Shown here: positions 20,966-29,931 of the stretch, piece after piece
How positions within the stretch are numbered: the stretch's first letter is position 1
Layout of the letters: each line of letters begins with the position of its first letter
NCBI GenBank assembly: GCA_009692305.1
Contig: SHZK01000004.1
Span: 62,001 to 126,000, forward strand
From: Gammaproteobacteria bacterium
Lineage (GTDB): Bacteria > Pseudomonadota > Gammaproteobacteria > Pseudomonadales > Pseudohongiellaceae
Direction: 5' to 3'
DNA: 64,000 nt
Made by a program: the position numbers and the translations under genes
The notes under the pieces: model-generated
Databases searched by the model: none
Seen by the model: the letters and a program-made list of their open reading frames with translations, nothing else
What the model was told of the DNA's origin: nothing

Positions 20966-21385
20966 ATGAGAAAAGCCCTAATAGCATTTATTCCTTTCCT
21001 GACCGCCTGTGCCGGAGAACCACCACAAAACATCGGCATGAATAATGGCCGACTCGCTGCCTGCCCGGAGTCACCGAATTGTGTGTCCAGTTACGCGACC
21101 GATGAGGCGCATGGCATTCAACCATTGGCTGCAAATCTGGCGCAGATAGAACAAGTGCTGGTGGGTAATGATGCGGCGAATATTGTGCATGCCGCCGACA
21201 ATTATCTATATGCTGAATTCACCAGTCGCATCATGGGATATGTGGATGATGTTGAATTCCTGTTCGATCAGACCAGCGGCCTCACCCACGTCCGCTCTGC
21301 CTCCCGGCTCGGTTACAGCGACATGGGCGCGAATCGCAAGCGCATCGAGGCTATTCGCAGCGCTTTAGCCAATTCGCCGAACTAA
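20966..21385 (+). CDS. DUF1499-like lipoprotein
   Basis: CPESPNCVSSYATDEAHGIQPL...EFLFDQTSGLTHVRSASRLGYSDMGANRKRIEAI. Confidence 0.85.
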   Translation: MRKALIAFIPFLTACAGEPPQNIGMNNGRLAACPESPNCVSSYATDEAHGIQPLAANLAQIEQVLVGNDAANIVHAADNYLYAEFTSRIMGYVDDVEFLFDQTSGLTHVRSASRLGYSDMGANRKRIEAIRSALANSPN

Positions 21386-22608
21386 ATTCCCATCGCCTGC
21401 CGTGCAAACTCGCGCCGCAGGGATGGCACCAGGTCGATTGCCAGCAGACCAAATTTCCTTGCCAATATCTTGCCACTGTTATTGCTGGAAAAAAGCCGCG
21501 TAGTGTAATCCGTGAAATTCACGGCTCGATCCTGATCCGCTTGTTGCGCTTGCAGATAACGCTGCAATACCGGCATCGACCCGAGCATGGCTGTCGTACC
21601 ATTCGCCTCCACCAGGATTTGCACCAGCGTCTGCGCATCGCGCAGAGCCAGGTTCAGGCCCTGCCCTGCCACCGGATGTAATGTATGTGCGACGTTGCCC
21701 AGCAGCACCAGACCCGGCCTGGCTTGTTCTGTCGCAATGGAGAGACTCAGCGGGTAGCAGAAGCGCTCACCGATATGCTGTATCTGCCCGAGTCGGTTGC
21801 CAAATCGTTCCTGCAAGCGTGCCCGCAGTTCGCTTTCGGAAGCGGCGAGATGTTCTGCAACTTGATTATCACGCAGCGTCCAAACCAGTGCTCCACGATG
21901 TCGCTCATTGTTATCTGCCAGTGGCAATACTGCGAGGGGGCCGCTATCAGTAAATCGTTCAAACGCTATATTCTTGTGTGGCTGCTCAAAAGCGATGTTG
22001 GCTATCAGCGCCTGCTGTTCATACGACTCTCTGCGATGCGAAATACCTAACTTTTCGCATATGGGAGAATTGCCCCCATCGGCAAGCACCACCAGTTTTG
22101 CCGACAGCGCATGGGACTTGCCAGCCATATCAATTTGCAGCGACATGCCCGCAGTATTCGGTGTGATTGCTGTGATTGCAGCCGGGCAGAAAAATTGTAC
22201 GCCTGCAGAGTTGTCCAGCACGGCATTGAGACAATTGCCGATTTCGTGATTTTCTATCACATATCCCAATGCTTCGACTTGCTGTTCAGCACTGGTAATG
22301 CGCGCCGATCCAAAGCGTCCCTTATCAGAAATCTGAATTTCATGAATCGCTGTGGCGACACCTTGCAGGTGTTGCCACAGGCCCATGCGGGAATAAATCT
22401 GGCTGGAACCGAGAGACAGCGCAGTGGAGCGCGCATCGAAACTCGGCGACTTGCCTGGTGAAGTACTGGGCGCAATGGACTCGACCACCAGTATGGAAAT
22501 GTCTGCAGCAGTTAGCCCATGGCTGAGCGCACAAGCGAAACTTGCGCCAACCATACCGCCACCTACTATGACAACATCATATGCCGTTGCCGGTGTCTGG
22601 ATTCGCAT
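21382..22608 (-). CDS. ubiH: UbiH-family 2-octaprenyl-6-methoxyphenol hydroxylase-like FAD monooxygenase
   Basis: GGGMVGASFACALS; LGNVAHTLHPVAGQGLNLALRD; immediately downstream of pepP on the same strand. Confidence 0.85.
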   Translation of the reverse strand: MRIQTPATAYDVVIVGGGMVGASFACALSHGLTAADISILVVESIAPSTSPGKSPSFDARSTALSLGSSQIYSRMGLWQHLQGVATAIHEIQISDKGRFGSARITSAEQQVEALGYVIENHEIGNCLNAVLDNSAGVQFFCPAAITAITPNTAGMSLQIDMAGKSHALSAKLVVLADGGNSPICEKLGISHRRESYEQQALIANIAFEQPHKNIAFERFTDSGPLAVLPLADNNERHRGALVWTLRDNQVAEHLAASESELRARLQERFGNRLGQIQHIGERFCYPLSLSIATEQARPGLVLLGNVAHTLHPVAGQGLNLALRDAQTLVQILVEANGTTAMLGSMPVLQRYLQAQQADQDRAVNFTDYTTRLFSSNNSGKILARKFGLLAIDLVPSLRREFARQAMGI

Positions 22609-22611
22609 GAA

Positions 22612-23934
22612 TTAATGCGCGCTTGCAGCCATGAATGATTCGATCTCCGGTACGGTCTTCGGGATACCCGTGCTGAGCACCCTGCGCCCATTGCGGGTTA
22701 CCAGCACATCGTCTTCAATGCGCACGCCGATGCCACGCCATTTCTTCGCCACTTTTTTATTGTCAGGAGCAATATAAATTCCTGGCTCGATGGTAGTGAC
22801 CATGCCCGGCTCGAGCAGGCGCCACTTGTTGCCTATTTTGTAATCACCGACATCATGCACATCCATTCCGATCCAGTGCCCGACGCGGTGCATGTAGAAC
22901 TCCCGATAGGCGCTACTCTTTATCAATTCGCTGGGGCGACCTTTCAACAAGCCCAGTTTGACCAGACCCTGGGTGATGATTTTGATCGAGGTATTGTGCG
23001 GTTCATCCCATGCAGCGCCAGGTCGCACAGCATCGATTGCCGCCAGTTGCGCCTGTAGCACAATTTCATAAATTGCTTTCTGTTCTGGACTGAACTTGCC
23101 ATTCGCAGGAAATGTACGCGTGATATCAGAGGCGTAGTATTCGTATTCGCAACCGGCATCGTTGAGCACCAGGTCGCCATCCTTAATCATTGCTGCATTG
23201 CTGTTGTAGTGCAGAATACAGGCATTATCACCTGCGGCAACAATGGAACTGTATGCAGGTGCGCGACTGCCGCCGCGCGTGAACGCATATAAGAACTCCG
23301 CTTCCAGTTCGTACTCTTTTATACCCGGTCGACAAAATGCCATTGCGCGGCGATGACCGTCAGCTGAAATCTTTGCCGCCTGTTCCATCAAGGTGATTTC
23401 TGCAGAACTCTTGGTTAATCTAAGTTCGTGCAGCAAATGATCCAGCACCAGAAATTCACCCAGTGGCTGTGCGCCCTGCTTCGACTTGCCGCGAATGACT
23501 TTGACCCAGTCCATGACCCGGTTGTCAAAATCGTGGTCTTTGCCCATCGAGTAATACACACGCACACGGCCTTCGATCAACCCGGGCAGAATGTCATCGA
23601 TATCACTGATTGGAAAAGCATCATCTACTTGCAGTTCTGAACAAGCTGCCTCCGGCCCCAGTAATACACCTGACCACAATTCTTTTTCTTTATTCTTCTC
23701 CTGACAGAACAATACAGTTTCGCCGTGCTTGCGTCCGGGAATCAGCGCCAGCACGGCATCGTGTTCATGCAATCCTGTCAGATAATAGAAGTCACTATTT
23801 TGGCGGTAGAGATATTCAGCATCATTGTTGCGAATACGAGGCGTCGCCGCAGTCAACAACGCAATACTGTTCGATTCCATTTGCGCCATCAACTCCTTGC
23901 GACGTTGTTGCATTTCCCGATAACGACTGCTCAT
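22612..23934 (-). CDS. pepP: Xaa-Pro aminopeptidase (aminopeptidase P)
   Basis: SSIVAAGDNACILHY, DAGCEYEYYASDITRTFPANGKF, HRVGHWIGMDVHDVG; start MSSRYREMQQRRKELM at 23934. Confidence 0.93.
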   Translation of the reverse strand: MSSRYREMQQRRKELMAQMESNSIALLTAATPRIRNNDAEYLYRQNSDFYYLTGLHEHDAVLALIPGRKHGETVLFCQEKNKEKELWSGVLLGPEAACSELQVDDAFPISDIDDILPGLIEGRVRVYYSMGKDHDFDNRVMDWVKVIRGKSKQGAQPLGEFLVLDHLLHELRLTKSSAEITLMEQAAKISADGHRRAMAFCRPGIKEYELEAEFLYAFTRGGSRAPAYSSIVAAGDNACILHYNSNAAMIKDGDLVLNDAGCEYEYYASDITRTFPANGKFSPEQKAIYEIVLQAQLAAIDAVRPGAAWDEPHNTSIKIITQGLVKLGLLKGRPSELIKSSAYREFYMHRVGHWIGMDVHDVGDYKIGNKWRLLEPGMVTTIEPGIYIAPDNKKVAKKWRGIGVRIEDDVLVTRNGRRVLSTGIPKTVPEIESFMAASAH

Positions 23935-24278
23935 GCTGCTCTCTGTCTGCTTTGATATATCTGCTTTGATATAAGTGTGGATAGGGCGGGGTGAATGGGG
24001 TGTTAAATCGTAGCGGCCAAGCATATAGAGGTCTGAAACTGGAACCAAGTCCCAAATTTTCCCAATCCATTATTGACCCGTTTCCAACTCGGCTCTATAG
24101 TTACCAGACTGTTAATGTAAATCCTAAACTAATGCCATTAGTGCATTGCGCTTATTGATAAATAGCCATAGTTAATAGCGCGCTAGTTGGATTGTGCCCT
24201 GGCCAAACGCAGCATCGGCAATACAACATTAGACAAAGGTTCTATAGTCAAAATAGAAAAAACAAAGAAGACCTGACA

Positions 24279-24485
24279 ATGAGCGAAGACAGTTTCCAGT
24301 CCCTGAGTGACAAAGTCGATGAATTAATCGACCTGTGCGCTGATATGAAGCGTGAAAACCAATTGCTCAAAGCCGGTGCAGGCTCTTGGGTGTCCGAGCG
24401 CAAGCAGTTGATGGATAAGAATAAAACGGCTAAAACGAAACTGGAGTCAATTCTTGTGCGTTTAAAAGCAATGGATCAGTCGTAG
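24279..24485 (+). CDS. TIGR02449-like coiled-coil small protein
   Basis: MSEDSFQSLSDKVDELIDLCADMKRENQLLKAGAGSWVSERKQL...; directly upstream of zapA. Confidence 0.8.
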   Translation: MSEDSFQSLSDKVDELIDLCADMKRENQLLKAGAGSWVSERKQLMDKNKTAKTKLESILVRLKAMDQS

Positions 24486-24507
24486 GATTTCTCCCAGGTA
24501 AGTCACC

Positions 24508-24822
24508 ATGAATGAACAGAGTGCTGCGGTACAGGTAAAGATCCTTGATAAGGAATATCAGGTTAACTGCCCACCGTCTGATCAAGAAGCTTTGATAAAG
24601 TCCGCCCGCTATCTTGATGAAAACATGCGCAAGATCAAAGACCGCGGCAATATACATGGTATTGAAAAAATTGCGGTAATGGCCGCGCTGAACATAACCC
24701 ACGATATGTTGCGCAAGAATCGCCTGATTAATGAGACTCGCCACACGACTGCACAACAAGTTAAAACCCTGGAAGACAAGATCGATTTTGCGCTCTCTGC
24801 CAATCGACAACTGGAGATTTAG
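24508..24822 (+). CDS. zapA: Cell division protein ZapA
   Basis: VQVKILDKEYQVNCPPSDQEALIKSARYLDENMRKI...IAVMAALNITHDML; followed by 6S RNA and fau. Confidence 0.92.
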   Translation: MNEQSAAVQVKILDKEYQVNCPPSDQEALIKSARYLDENMRKIKDRGNIHGIEKIAVMAALNITHDMLRKNRLINETRHTTAQQVKTLEDKIDFALSANRQLEI

Positions 24823-24885
24823 GTTACAGCCTTCAACCTGATTTTCTTTACCTTTCTTAGTACTCCTGTGCGATATATACTTGCC

Positions 24886-25070
24886 AAAGAGTCTCCTGGG
24901 ACATTTGCCAACCAAAAGTGTTCTTGAGCCGATATCTGTATCACCGGAGGCAACTCGTTAGATGTTGTTGTGCACGTCCGCAAGTCGGAAAGCCTTATGC
25001 ATCTCGAGTGCCACCACCTGAGCCATTGGGTTCAGGGCAACTTTGGTAGCGGTGTTCCCGGGGGCTTGCC
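24886..25070 (+). ncRNA. ssrS: 6S RNA
   Basis: Located zapA-ssrS-fau; TTGAGCCGATATCTGT, GTCCGCAAGTCGGAAAGCCTTA and TGAGCC..GGGTTCAGGGCAAC elements; closing stem CCTGGGAC / GTTCCCGGG. Boundaries approximate. Confidence 0.85.
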
Positions 25071-25088
25071 TTAAAGTTGGGATATTGA

Positions 25089-25694
25089 TTGTATTTTATG
25101 AATGAAGAAAGCCGCCAAGCGCTACGCGATTCTCTCAGACAGGCTCGGCAGGCATTAACCCCCAAACTCCAGAATCAGGCCAATCAGGCCGTTTGCGATT
25201 TGCTGCAGCAGCAGGATTTCTTTCGCGCGGCGGAACACATTGCTTTCTATCAAGCGTTTGATGGCGAAATTGATCCGAAGCCATTGCTGGATCTGGCCTT
25301 AAGTCAGGGCAAACACTGCTATTTGCCGATTATTGCGGCAGGAAATCCGGACATGTTGTCCTTTGCCCCGTTCGATAAGAATACCATTCTGGTGAAAAAC
25401 AACTGGGGCATTCCCGAACCGCTGCAACCAACTGAGCTGGTTCCCCCGACTCATTTCGATCTGGTGCTGGTGCCATTGGTGGGGTTTGACCAGAATTGTT
25501 TCCGCCTCGGTATGGGCAAGGGTTTCTACGATCGTACTTTCAGTTTCAAAATTTTTAACCGCAGCAGCAACCCATTACTGATCGGGTTGGCCCATGCCAA
25601 TCAGCTGCTGGACGCGTTTCCTACACAAAGCTGGGATGTGCGACTGGATGCGGTGATTACCGCCGAGAAAATATTCCGCCCCGATGCTGCATAG
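25089..25694 (+). CDS. fau: 5-formyltetrahydrofolate cyclo-ligase
   Basis: LVLVPLVGFDQNCFRLGMGKGFYDRTF motif; downstream of 6S RNA. Confidence 0.92.
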   Translation: MYFMNEESRQALRDSLRQARQALTPKLQNQANQAVCDLLQQQDFFRAAEHIAFYQAFDGEIDPKPLLDLALSQGKHCYLPIIAAGNPDMLSFAPFDKNTILVKNNWGIPEPLQPTELVPPTHFDLVLVPLVGFDQNCFRLGMGKGFYDRTFSFKIFNRSSNPLLIGLAHANQLLDAFPTQSWDVRLDAVITAEKIFRPDAA

Positions 25695-25786
25695 GGCGGA
25701 GCACTGAGCTAACTACCTGTCCCTGGCTACACTTCCGTTTTCGTTATCGTAAAATTCTTTACTGCTACGGACCAAGCGTCCGTTGC

Positions 25787-25879
25787 CTACATCAACGCGC
25801 TCTGGGCGACGCTGCTGGCTAATACACTCACTATAAACAGGGTGATGACCACTATGACCATGTCCGGTTTCTTGCTCAT
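25787..25879 (-). CDS. Putative 30-aa single-pass membrane peptide
   Basis: MSKKPDMVIVVITLFIVSVLASSVAQSALM, preceded by GGAGATAAAA; below the ORF-track length cutoff. Confidence 0.4.
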   Translation of the reverse strand: MSKKPDMVIVVITLFIVSVLASSVAQSALM

Positions 25880-26023
25880 TTTTATCTCCGGGGCAGAGTT
25901 AACGTACATGGGGTTTAACGGTTTATATTGGGAAAGCTTTAATTTTTGTCTAAAAAACAACTGATTACTGGCTTATTGTGTCAGGTTACTTGATTCAATC
26001 GCTGCATCTTGTTGGGTACATGG

Positions 26024-26087
26024 AATAAATGGGGTTAGAGTAAAAATACAGTAGAACTACTGTATTTTTACTCTAACCCCATTTATT
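26024..26087. repeat. REP-like perfect palindrome, 31-bp arms and 2-nt loop
   Basis: AATAAATGGGGTTAGAGTAAAAATACAGTAG-aa-CTACTGTATTTTTACTCTAACCCCATTTATT; same family as 20854-20936. Confidence 0.92.
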
Positions 26088-26109
26088 TTCGGGAAATTGC
26101 TGTCTATAA

Positions 26110-26129
26110 TACTGTATAAAAACACAGTA
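26110..26129. promoter_or_regulatory. LexA-like SOS box upstream of imuA
   Basis: TACTGTATAAAAACACAGTA (CTG-N10-CAG) about 20 bp before the imuA ATG. Confidence 0.8.
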
Positions 26130-26150
26130 CAAGAACAGGCGGCATGCCCA

Positions 26151-26903
26151 ATGATTATCAGCAGAGATTCTTCGCAAGACCTGAACCCCCCGTCTAACAA
26201 GGTTTACAGCGATATCGCACGAGTCAGTCACCCGCTGGGTGAAGGGCGCGGCAAAGGGCACATTGAGCACCTGCTGCACACCAATCCGCACCTGTGGCGC
26301 GGCTGCAACTTGGCCGGCCAGGGCTCCCATGGTCGCAGCACCGGCTTTCCGCAACTGGACGCGATTCTGCCGGGACAGGGCTGGCCGACCAAAGGTCTGA
26401 TGGAAATCGTCAGTCCATACTGGGGCATGGGCGAATTGCAGCTGCTGATTCCACTCATGCGTTCAATCGTTGAACTGGGGCAGTGGATACTGTGGATCTC
26501 CCCTCCTTACCTGCTTTATGCCCCCGCCCTGGTACAGGCTGGCATCAACACCGAGCAGGTGTTGGTAGTGCGTCTGGACACCTCCTGCAAGGATGCTTTG
26601 TGGAGCATGGAGAAAGCATTGCAGACCGAAACCTGTGGCCTGGTGCTGGCCTGGCAGAACTGGTTGCCGAGCAAGGTATTGCGTCGCCTGCAACTGGCGG
26701 CAGACACTGGCAATACTCTTGGGGTCATATTCAAGCATCATGATAGCAAACACTCACCCTCGCCAATTCGCCTGCAAATAAAGGATTCTCCACATGCTAC
26801 AGGCTTTAATGAAGCGGAAATTACCCTCGTTAAAGCCCGCGGTAATTTCCGCCCCTTAAGCACCCAGCTCAATCTCTACCAGCATTTCCAGCAGCCAGCC
26901 TGA
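26151..26903 (+). CDS. imuA: ImuA (SulA/RecA-like translesion synthesis accessory protein)
   Basis: HLWRGCNLAG...STGFPQLDAILPGQGWPTKGLMEIVSPYWGMGELQLLIPLM; SOS box upstream; imuB downstream. Confidence 0.88.
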   Translation: MIISRDSSQDLNPPSNKVYSDIARVSHPLGEGRGKGHIEHLLHTNPHLWRGCNLAGQGSHGRSTGFPQLDAILPGQGWPTKGLMEIVSPYWGMGELQLLIPLMRSIVELGQWILWISPPYLLYAPALVQAGINTEQVLVVRLDTSCKDALWSMEKALQTETCGLVLAWQNWLPSKVLRRLQLAADTGNTLGVIFKHHDSKHSPSPIRLQIKDSPHATGFNEAEITLVKARGNFRPLSTQLNLYQHFQQPA

Positions 26904-26922
26904 GGCTGGCTGGAGCAATCCC

Positions 26923-28449
26923 GTGGAAGATCCAGACAGCCTCAACCAGCTCTCCCTGCCCGCGCTGCCACCGGCAACCAGTGCCCGGATTATCCCGTTA
27001 CCGAAGTCAGCGCTGGCCACGGCATCTGTCGGTACGCGACTGCCTGCAGTAGCGCCGGGCAGCAAGCTGGCCGCGATCACTGCTCTCAATAAACTCAGAC
27101 CCACCCTGTGGTATGCACTGCAGTTCCCACAACTTGCCGACTGTCCGCAACCCCGACAACAGAAGATTCTTAACGAGCTGGCAGCACTGGCGCTGGCAGT
27201 CAGTGCCACGGTAAGTTTTCACCCCCTTGCCCTGGTGTGCGAGATTCGCAGCAGCCTGAACTACTTCGGGGGCATTGATGCGATACACGACAAACTCAAA
27301 CAATCGATTACCCTGCATCTGGTCGAATCGGGCTTGCCGGACAGTTTCCTGTATGCAGCCAGTCCCACCGTTACCGGCAGTCTGTTGCTGGCGAGGTCGG
27401 GGCATAACGCCGTGGTATATCGGAAAGACAACCTGCGCTCTGCACTGGGGCAATTACCCACCTCAGTGCTCGAACTGAACAAGGAGCAGAATCGTCGTCT
27501 GTACAACATGGGCGTGCGCCATTTGCGGGACATTTGGCGCTTACCGGGCGACGGCCTGCGCAAGCGCTTCGGCAGTGAGTTCATCAATTTACTGCACAAG
27601 GCTGTGGGCACAGCGCCAGAGCCAACCTTCAACTATTTGCCACCACCGGCCTTTGTTACTTGTTATGACTTGCCGTTTGAAATAGAAAATCTGGATCGAC
27701 TATTACCTGTGACGGATGAAATGCTGGCACAGCTTTGTGATTTTTTGCGGCGTCGCGATCTCAGCACCAGCCAGCTGTTGTTCTCCCTGCTCCATGAAAA
27801 ACGCGCAAGCACTCCCGTCGCCATCGGTTTGCGCCAACCGAGTCGCAGCCGGGAACACTTGCTGATGCTTCTGGAAACTCACTTTACTCATTTGAGTATT
27901 CCGGCACCGGTTACTGCGGTAAGACTCGAGGTGAAAAAGTTTGATGCCTGCATGAGCCATAGCGATGCATTGTTGTTAGCGGACAATTCAATCAGTAGTA
28001 GTAGTAGTAGTAGTTGCAACAATTACAACGATTCCCATCTCAACCAGTTCATCGAACAACTACAAGCCAGGTTGGGCGAGCACCACGTGAAACGCATTAC
28101 CAGCGTGGCAGAACACTGTCCGGAATATGCCTGCGAGCACCTGGATTACACAGAAGCAACCACGCCGGGGAATCATCGCACTTCCCGCAATCATCCCGTC
28201 GCTTTGAATCCAAGGCCATTGTGGTTGCTCATCGAGCCCCTGCGCTTAATCGTAAAGGCTGGCAAGCTGTATCACCGCAAACCTGTCACCATCGTACATG
28301 GGCCGGAGCGTATCGAGACTCACTGGTGGTCTGGTCATGATGTGCGGCGTGACTACTATATTGCCCGGGAGAGCACCGGCAGCCGTCTCTGGATTTATCG
28401 CGAAAAAACCGGTGTGCGCAACTGGTACCTGCACGGATTCTTTGCGTGA
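26923..28449 (+). CDS. imuB: ImuB (Y-family DNA polymerase-like protein)
   Basis: LWYALQFPQLADCPQPRQQKILNELAALALAVSATVSFHPLALVCEIRSSLNYFGG; C-terminal WWSGHDVRRDYYIARESTGSRLWIYREKTGVRNWYLHGFFA; GTG start; follows imuA. Confidence 0.9.
   Translation: MEDPDSLNQLSLPALPPATSARIIPLPKSALATASVGTRLPAVAPGSKLAAITALNKLRPTLWYALQFPQLADCPQPRQQKILNELAALALAVSATVSFHPLALVCEIRSSLNYFGGIDAIHDKLKQSITLHLVESGLPDSFLYAASPTVTGSLLLARSGHNAVVYRKDNLRSALGQLPTSVLELNKEQNRRLYNMGVRHLRDIWRLPGDGLRKRFGSEFINLLHKAVGTAPEPTFNYLPPPAFVTCYDLPFEIENLDRLLPVTDEMLAQLCDFLRRRDLSTSQLLFSLLHEKRASTPVAIGLRQPSRSREHLLMLLETHFTHLSIPAPVTAVRLEVKKFDACMSHSDALLLADNSISSSSSSSCNNYNDSHLNQFIEQLQARLGEHHVKRITSVAEHCPEYACEHLDYTEATTPGNHRTSRNHPVALNPRPLWLLIEPLRLIVKAGKLYHRKPVTIVHGPERIETHWWSGHDVRRDYYIARESTGSRLWIYREKTGVRNWYLHGFFA
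27994..28014 (+). repeat. (AGT)7 trinucleotide microsatellite inside imuB
   Basis: agtagtagtagtagtagtagt, encoding a Ser run. Confidence 0.95.
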
Positions 28450-28524
28450 AGCCAGCCCATTAATGGCTTACACTAATCAGACGAATCGCGGGCATGGCCC
28501 TGCCCGCCACCACCGATTAACGCT

Positions 28525-29526
28525 ATGCCACATCAAATAAGCTATAAGATCAGCAATCTGCAAAGCGCACTGTACAAGCAGGTATTAGCGCCGGCAGTTG
28601 CTGTGTTCATACTGTTCAGCAGTGGCGTCAGTACCGTAATGGCCGCCGACGCAGCGGCCGAGCCAGATCCTCAACTCAATCGGTGGCAATGGTTGGAAGG
28701 CAGAAGAGATCAGGTATCACGGGGAGTAACAGCGCTCGGAAGTAATATTGATGACTGGCTCGCAGGTGAAATTATTGGCGATGAGACCAACGAAACCTTT
28801 CTGCGCTTGCGCCTGCACCAGCAACTAGGCTCACTGGACGGTTATCACTCCAAGGCAAAAATTGGTGGCAGTCTGGATTTGCCCCGTACCTCGGAACGCT
28901 GGAAGCTGATCTTTGAATCTGACAACAACGAACTGAACTCATTGCTGGACACTGTACTTGGCGAAGAAAAGTCGAGCGGGGCCATTGGTGGTTTCCGGTA
29001 TTTACAGGATCTGGGTGACGAGTGGGAAATAACTCACGATATCGGACTGCGCGGTCGTCTCCCGGTTGATCCTTATTACCGATTCCGCGCCCGCTTCCAG
29101 CAGCCTCTCGGCGATATCTGGTCATTGGGGATAAGCCAGAAAATCTGGTATTACCGTACCGATGGCTGGGGCTACAACACCGATGTCATGTTCTCCCGGC
29201 CGCTGGCGTCGGGCATGGTGCTGGATGTTTCGTCAGAAGTAAAATACCAGCAGCATCGCAAGCAAACAGAATTCGCCCAGGCAGTTTCCCTGCACGAGAC
29301 ATTGGGTGACCTGGAAACACTCAGTTACACCATTGGCTTGCTGGGGTTCAGTAAACCGAATCCGCGCATCAATGACTACTATATCGAGACCCGCTATCGA
29401 CGTGCTATTCGCGAGAACTGGCTATTCCTTGAAGCGGCACCACAGATAATTGTTTCACGCTCTGAGAACTGGCGCCCGGAACCACGCTTGATCATCAATC
29501 TGGAACTCTTGTTTTTTGACTTCTAA
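28525..29526 (+). CDS. Hypothetical outer membrane protein
   Basis: 333 aa, signal-like hydrophobic N-terminus, alternating beta-like C-terminal half ending in F. Confidence 0.55.
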   Translation: MPHQISYKISNLQSALYKQVLAPAVAVFILFSSGVSTVMAADAAAEPDPQLNRWQWLEGRRDQVSRGVTALGSNIDDWLAGEIIGDETNETFLRLRLHQQLGSLDGYHSKAKIGGSLDLPRTSERWKLIFESDNNELNSLLDTVLGEEKSSGAIGGFRYLQDLGDEWEITHDIGLRGRLPVDPYYRFRARFQQPLGDIWSLGISQKIWYYRTDGWGYNTDVMFSRPLASGMVLDVSSEVKYQQHRKQTEFAQAVSLHETLGDLETLSYTIGLLGFSKPNPRINDYYIETRYRRAIRENWLFLEAAPQIIVSRSENWRPEPRLIINLELLFFDF

Positions 29527-29560
29527 CTCATAACTCTACAATTGGTAAACAGGTGCTTAT

Positions 29561-29931
29561 ATGGCAAATAACCCCGTTAACTGGTTTGAAATTTATGTGC
29601 AGGACATCACAGGGCCAAGCGGTTTTACGAAGCTGTGTTGCAAGTGAAACTGGAAAGTCTGTGCAATCCGGAGCTTCCCATGTGGTCGTTCCCCGGTAAT
29701 CAGGCAAGCTTTGGTACCTCTGGTGCGCTCGTGCAATTTCTTGGGAAGCCATCCGGTATTAACAGCACTGTCGTCTATTTTCACTGCAAGGACTGTGCGC
29801 AGGAAGCTACGCGGGTCGTGCCTGCCGGTGGCAAAATTCATCGCGATAAAATTTCTATTGGTCCATTTGGTTTTATCGTGTTGGCGCTGGATACCGAAGG
29901 CAATATGATCGGTTTGCACTCGATGGCTTAA
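29561..29931 (+). pseudogene. VOC/glyoxalase-family protein with single-base frameshift
   Basis: MANNPVNWFEIYVQDIT then frame change near 29608-29612; other frame reads (R)AKRFYEAVLQVKLESLCNPELPMWSFPGNQASFGTSGALVQF...GPFGFIVLALDTEGNMIGLHSMA. Confidence 0.85.

Noticed and set aside
26024-26087. Reading the palindrome as a LexA operator
   Set aside because: It contains ACAGT and ACTGT half-sites but in the wrong orientation and spacing for CTG-N10-CAG; the genuine box is at 26110-26129.
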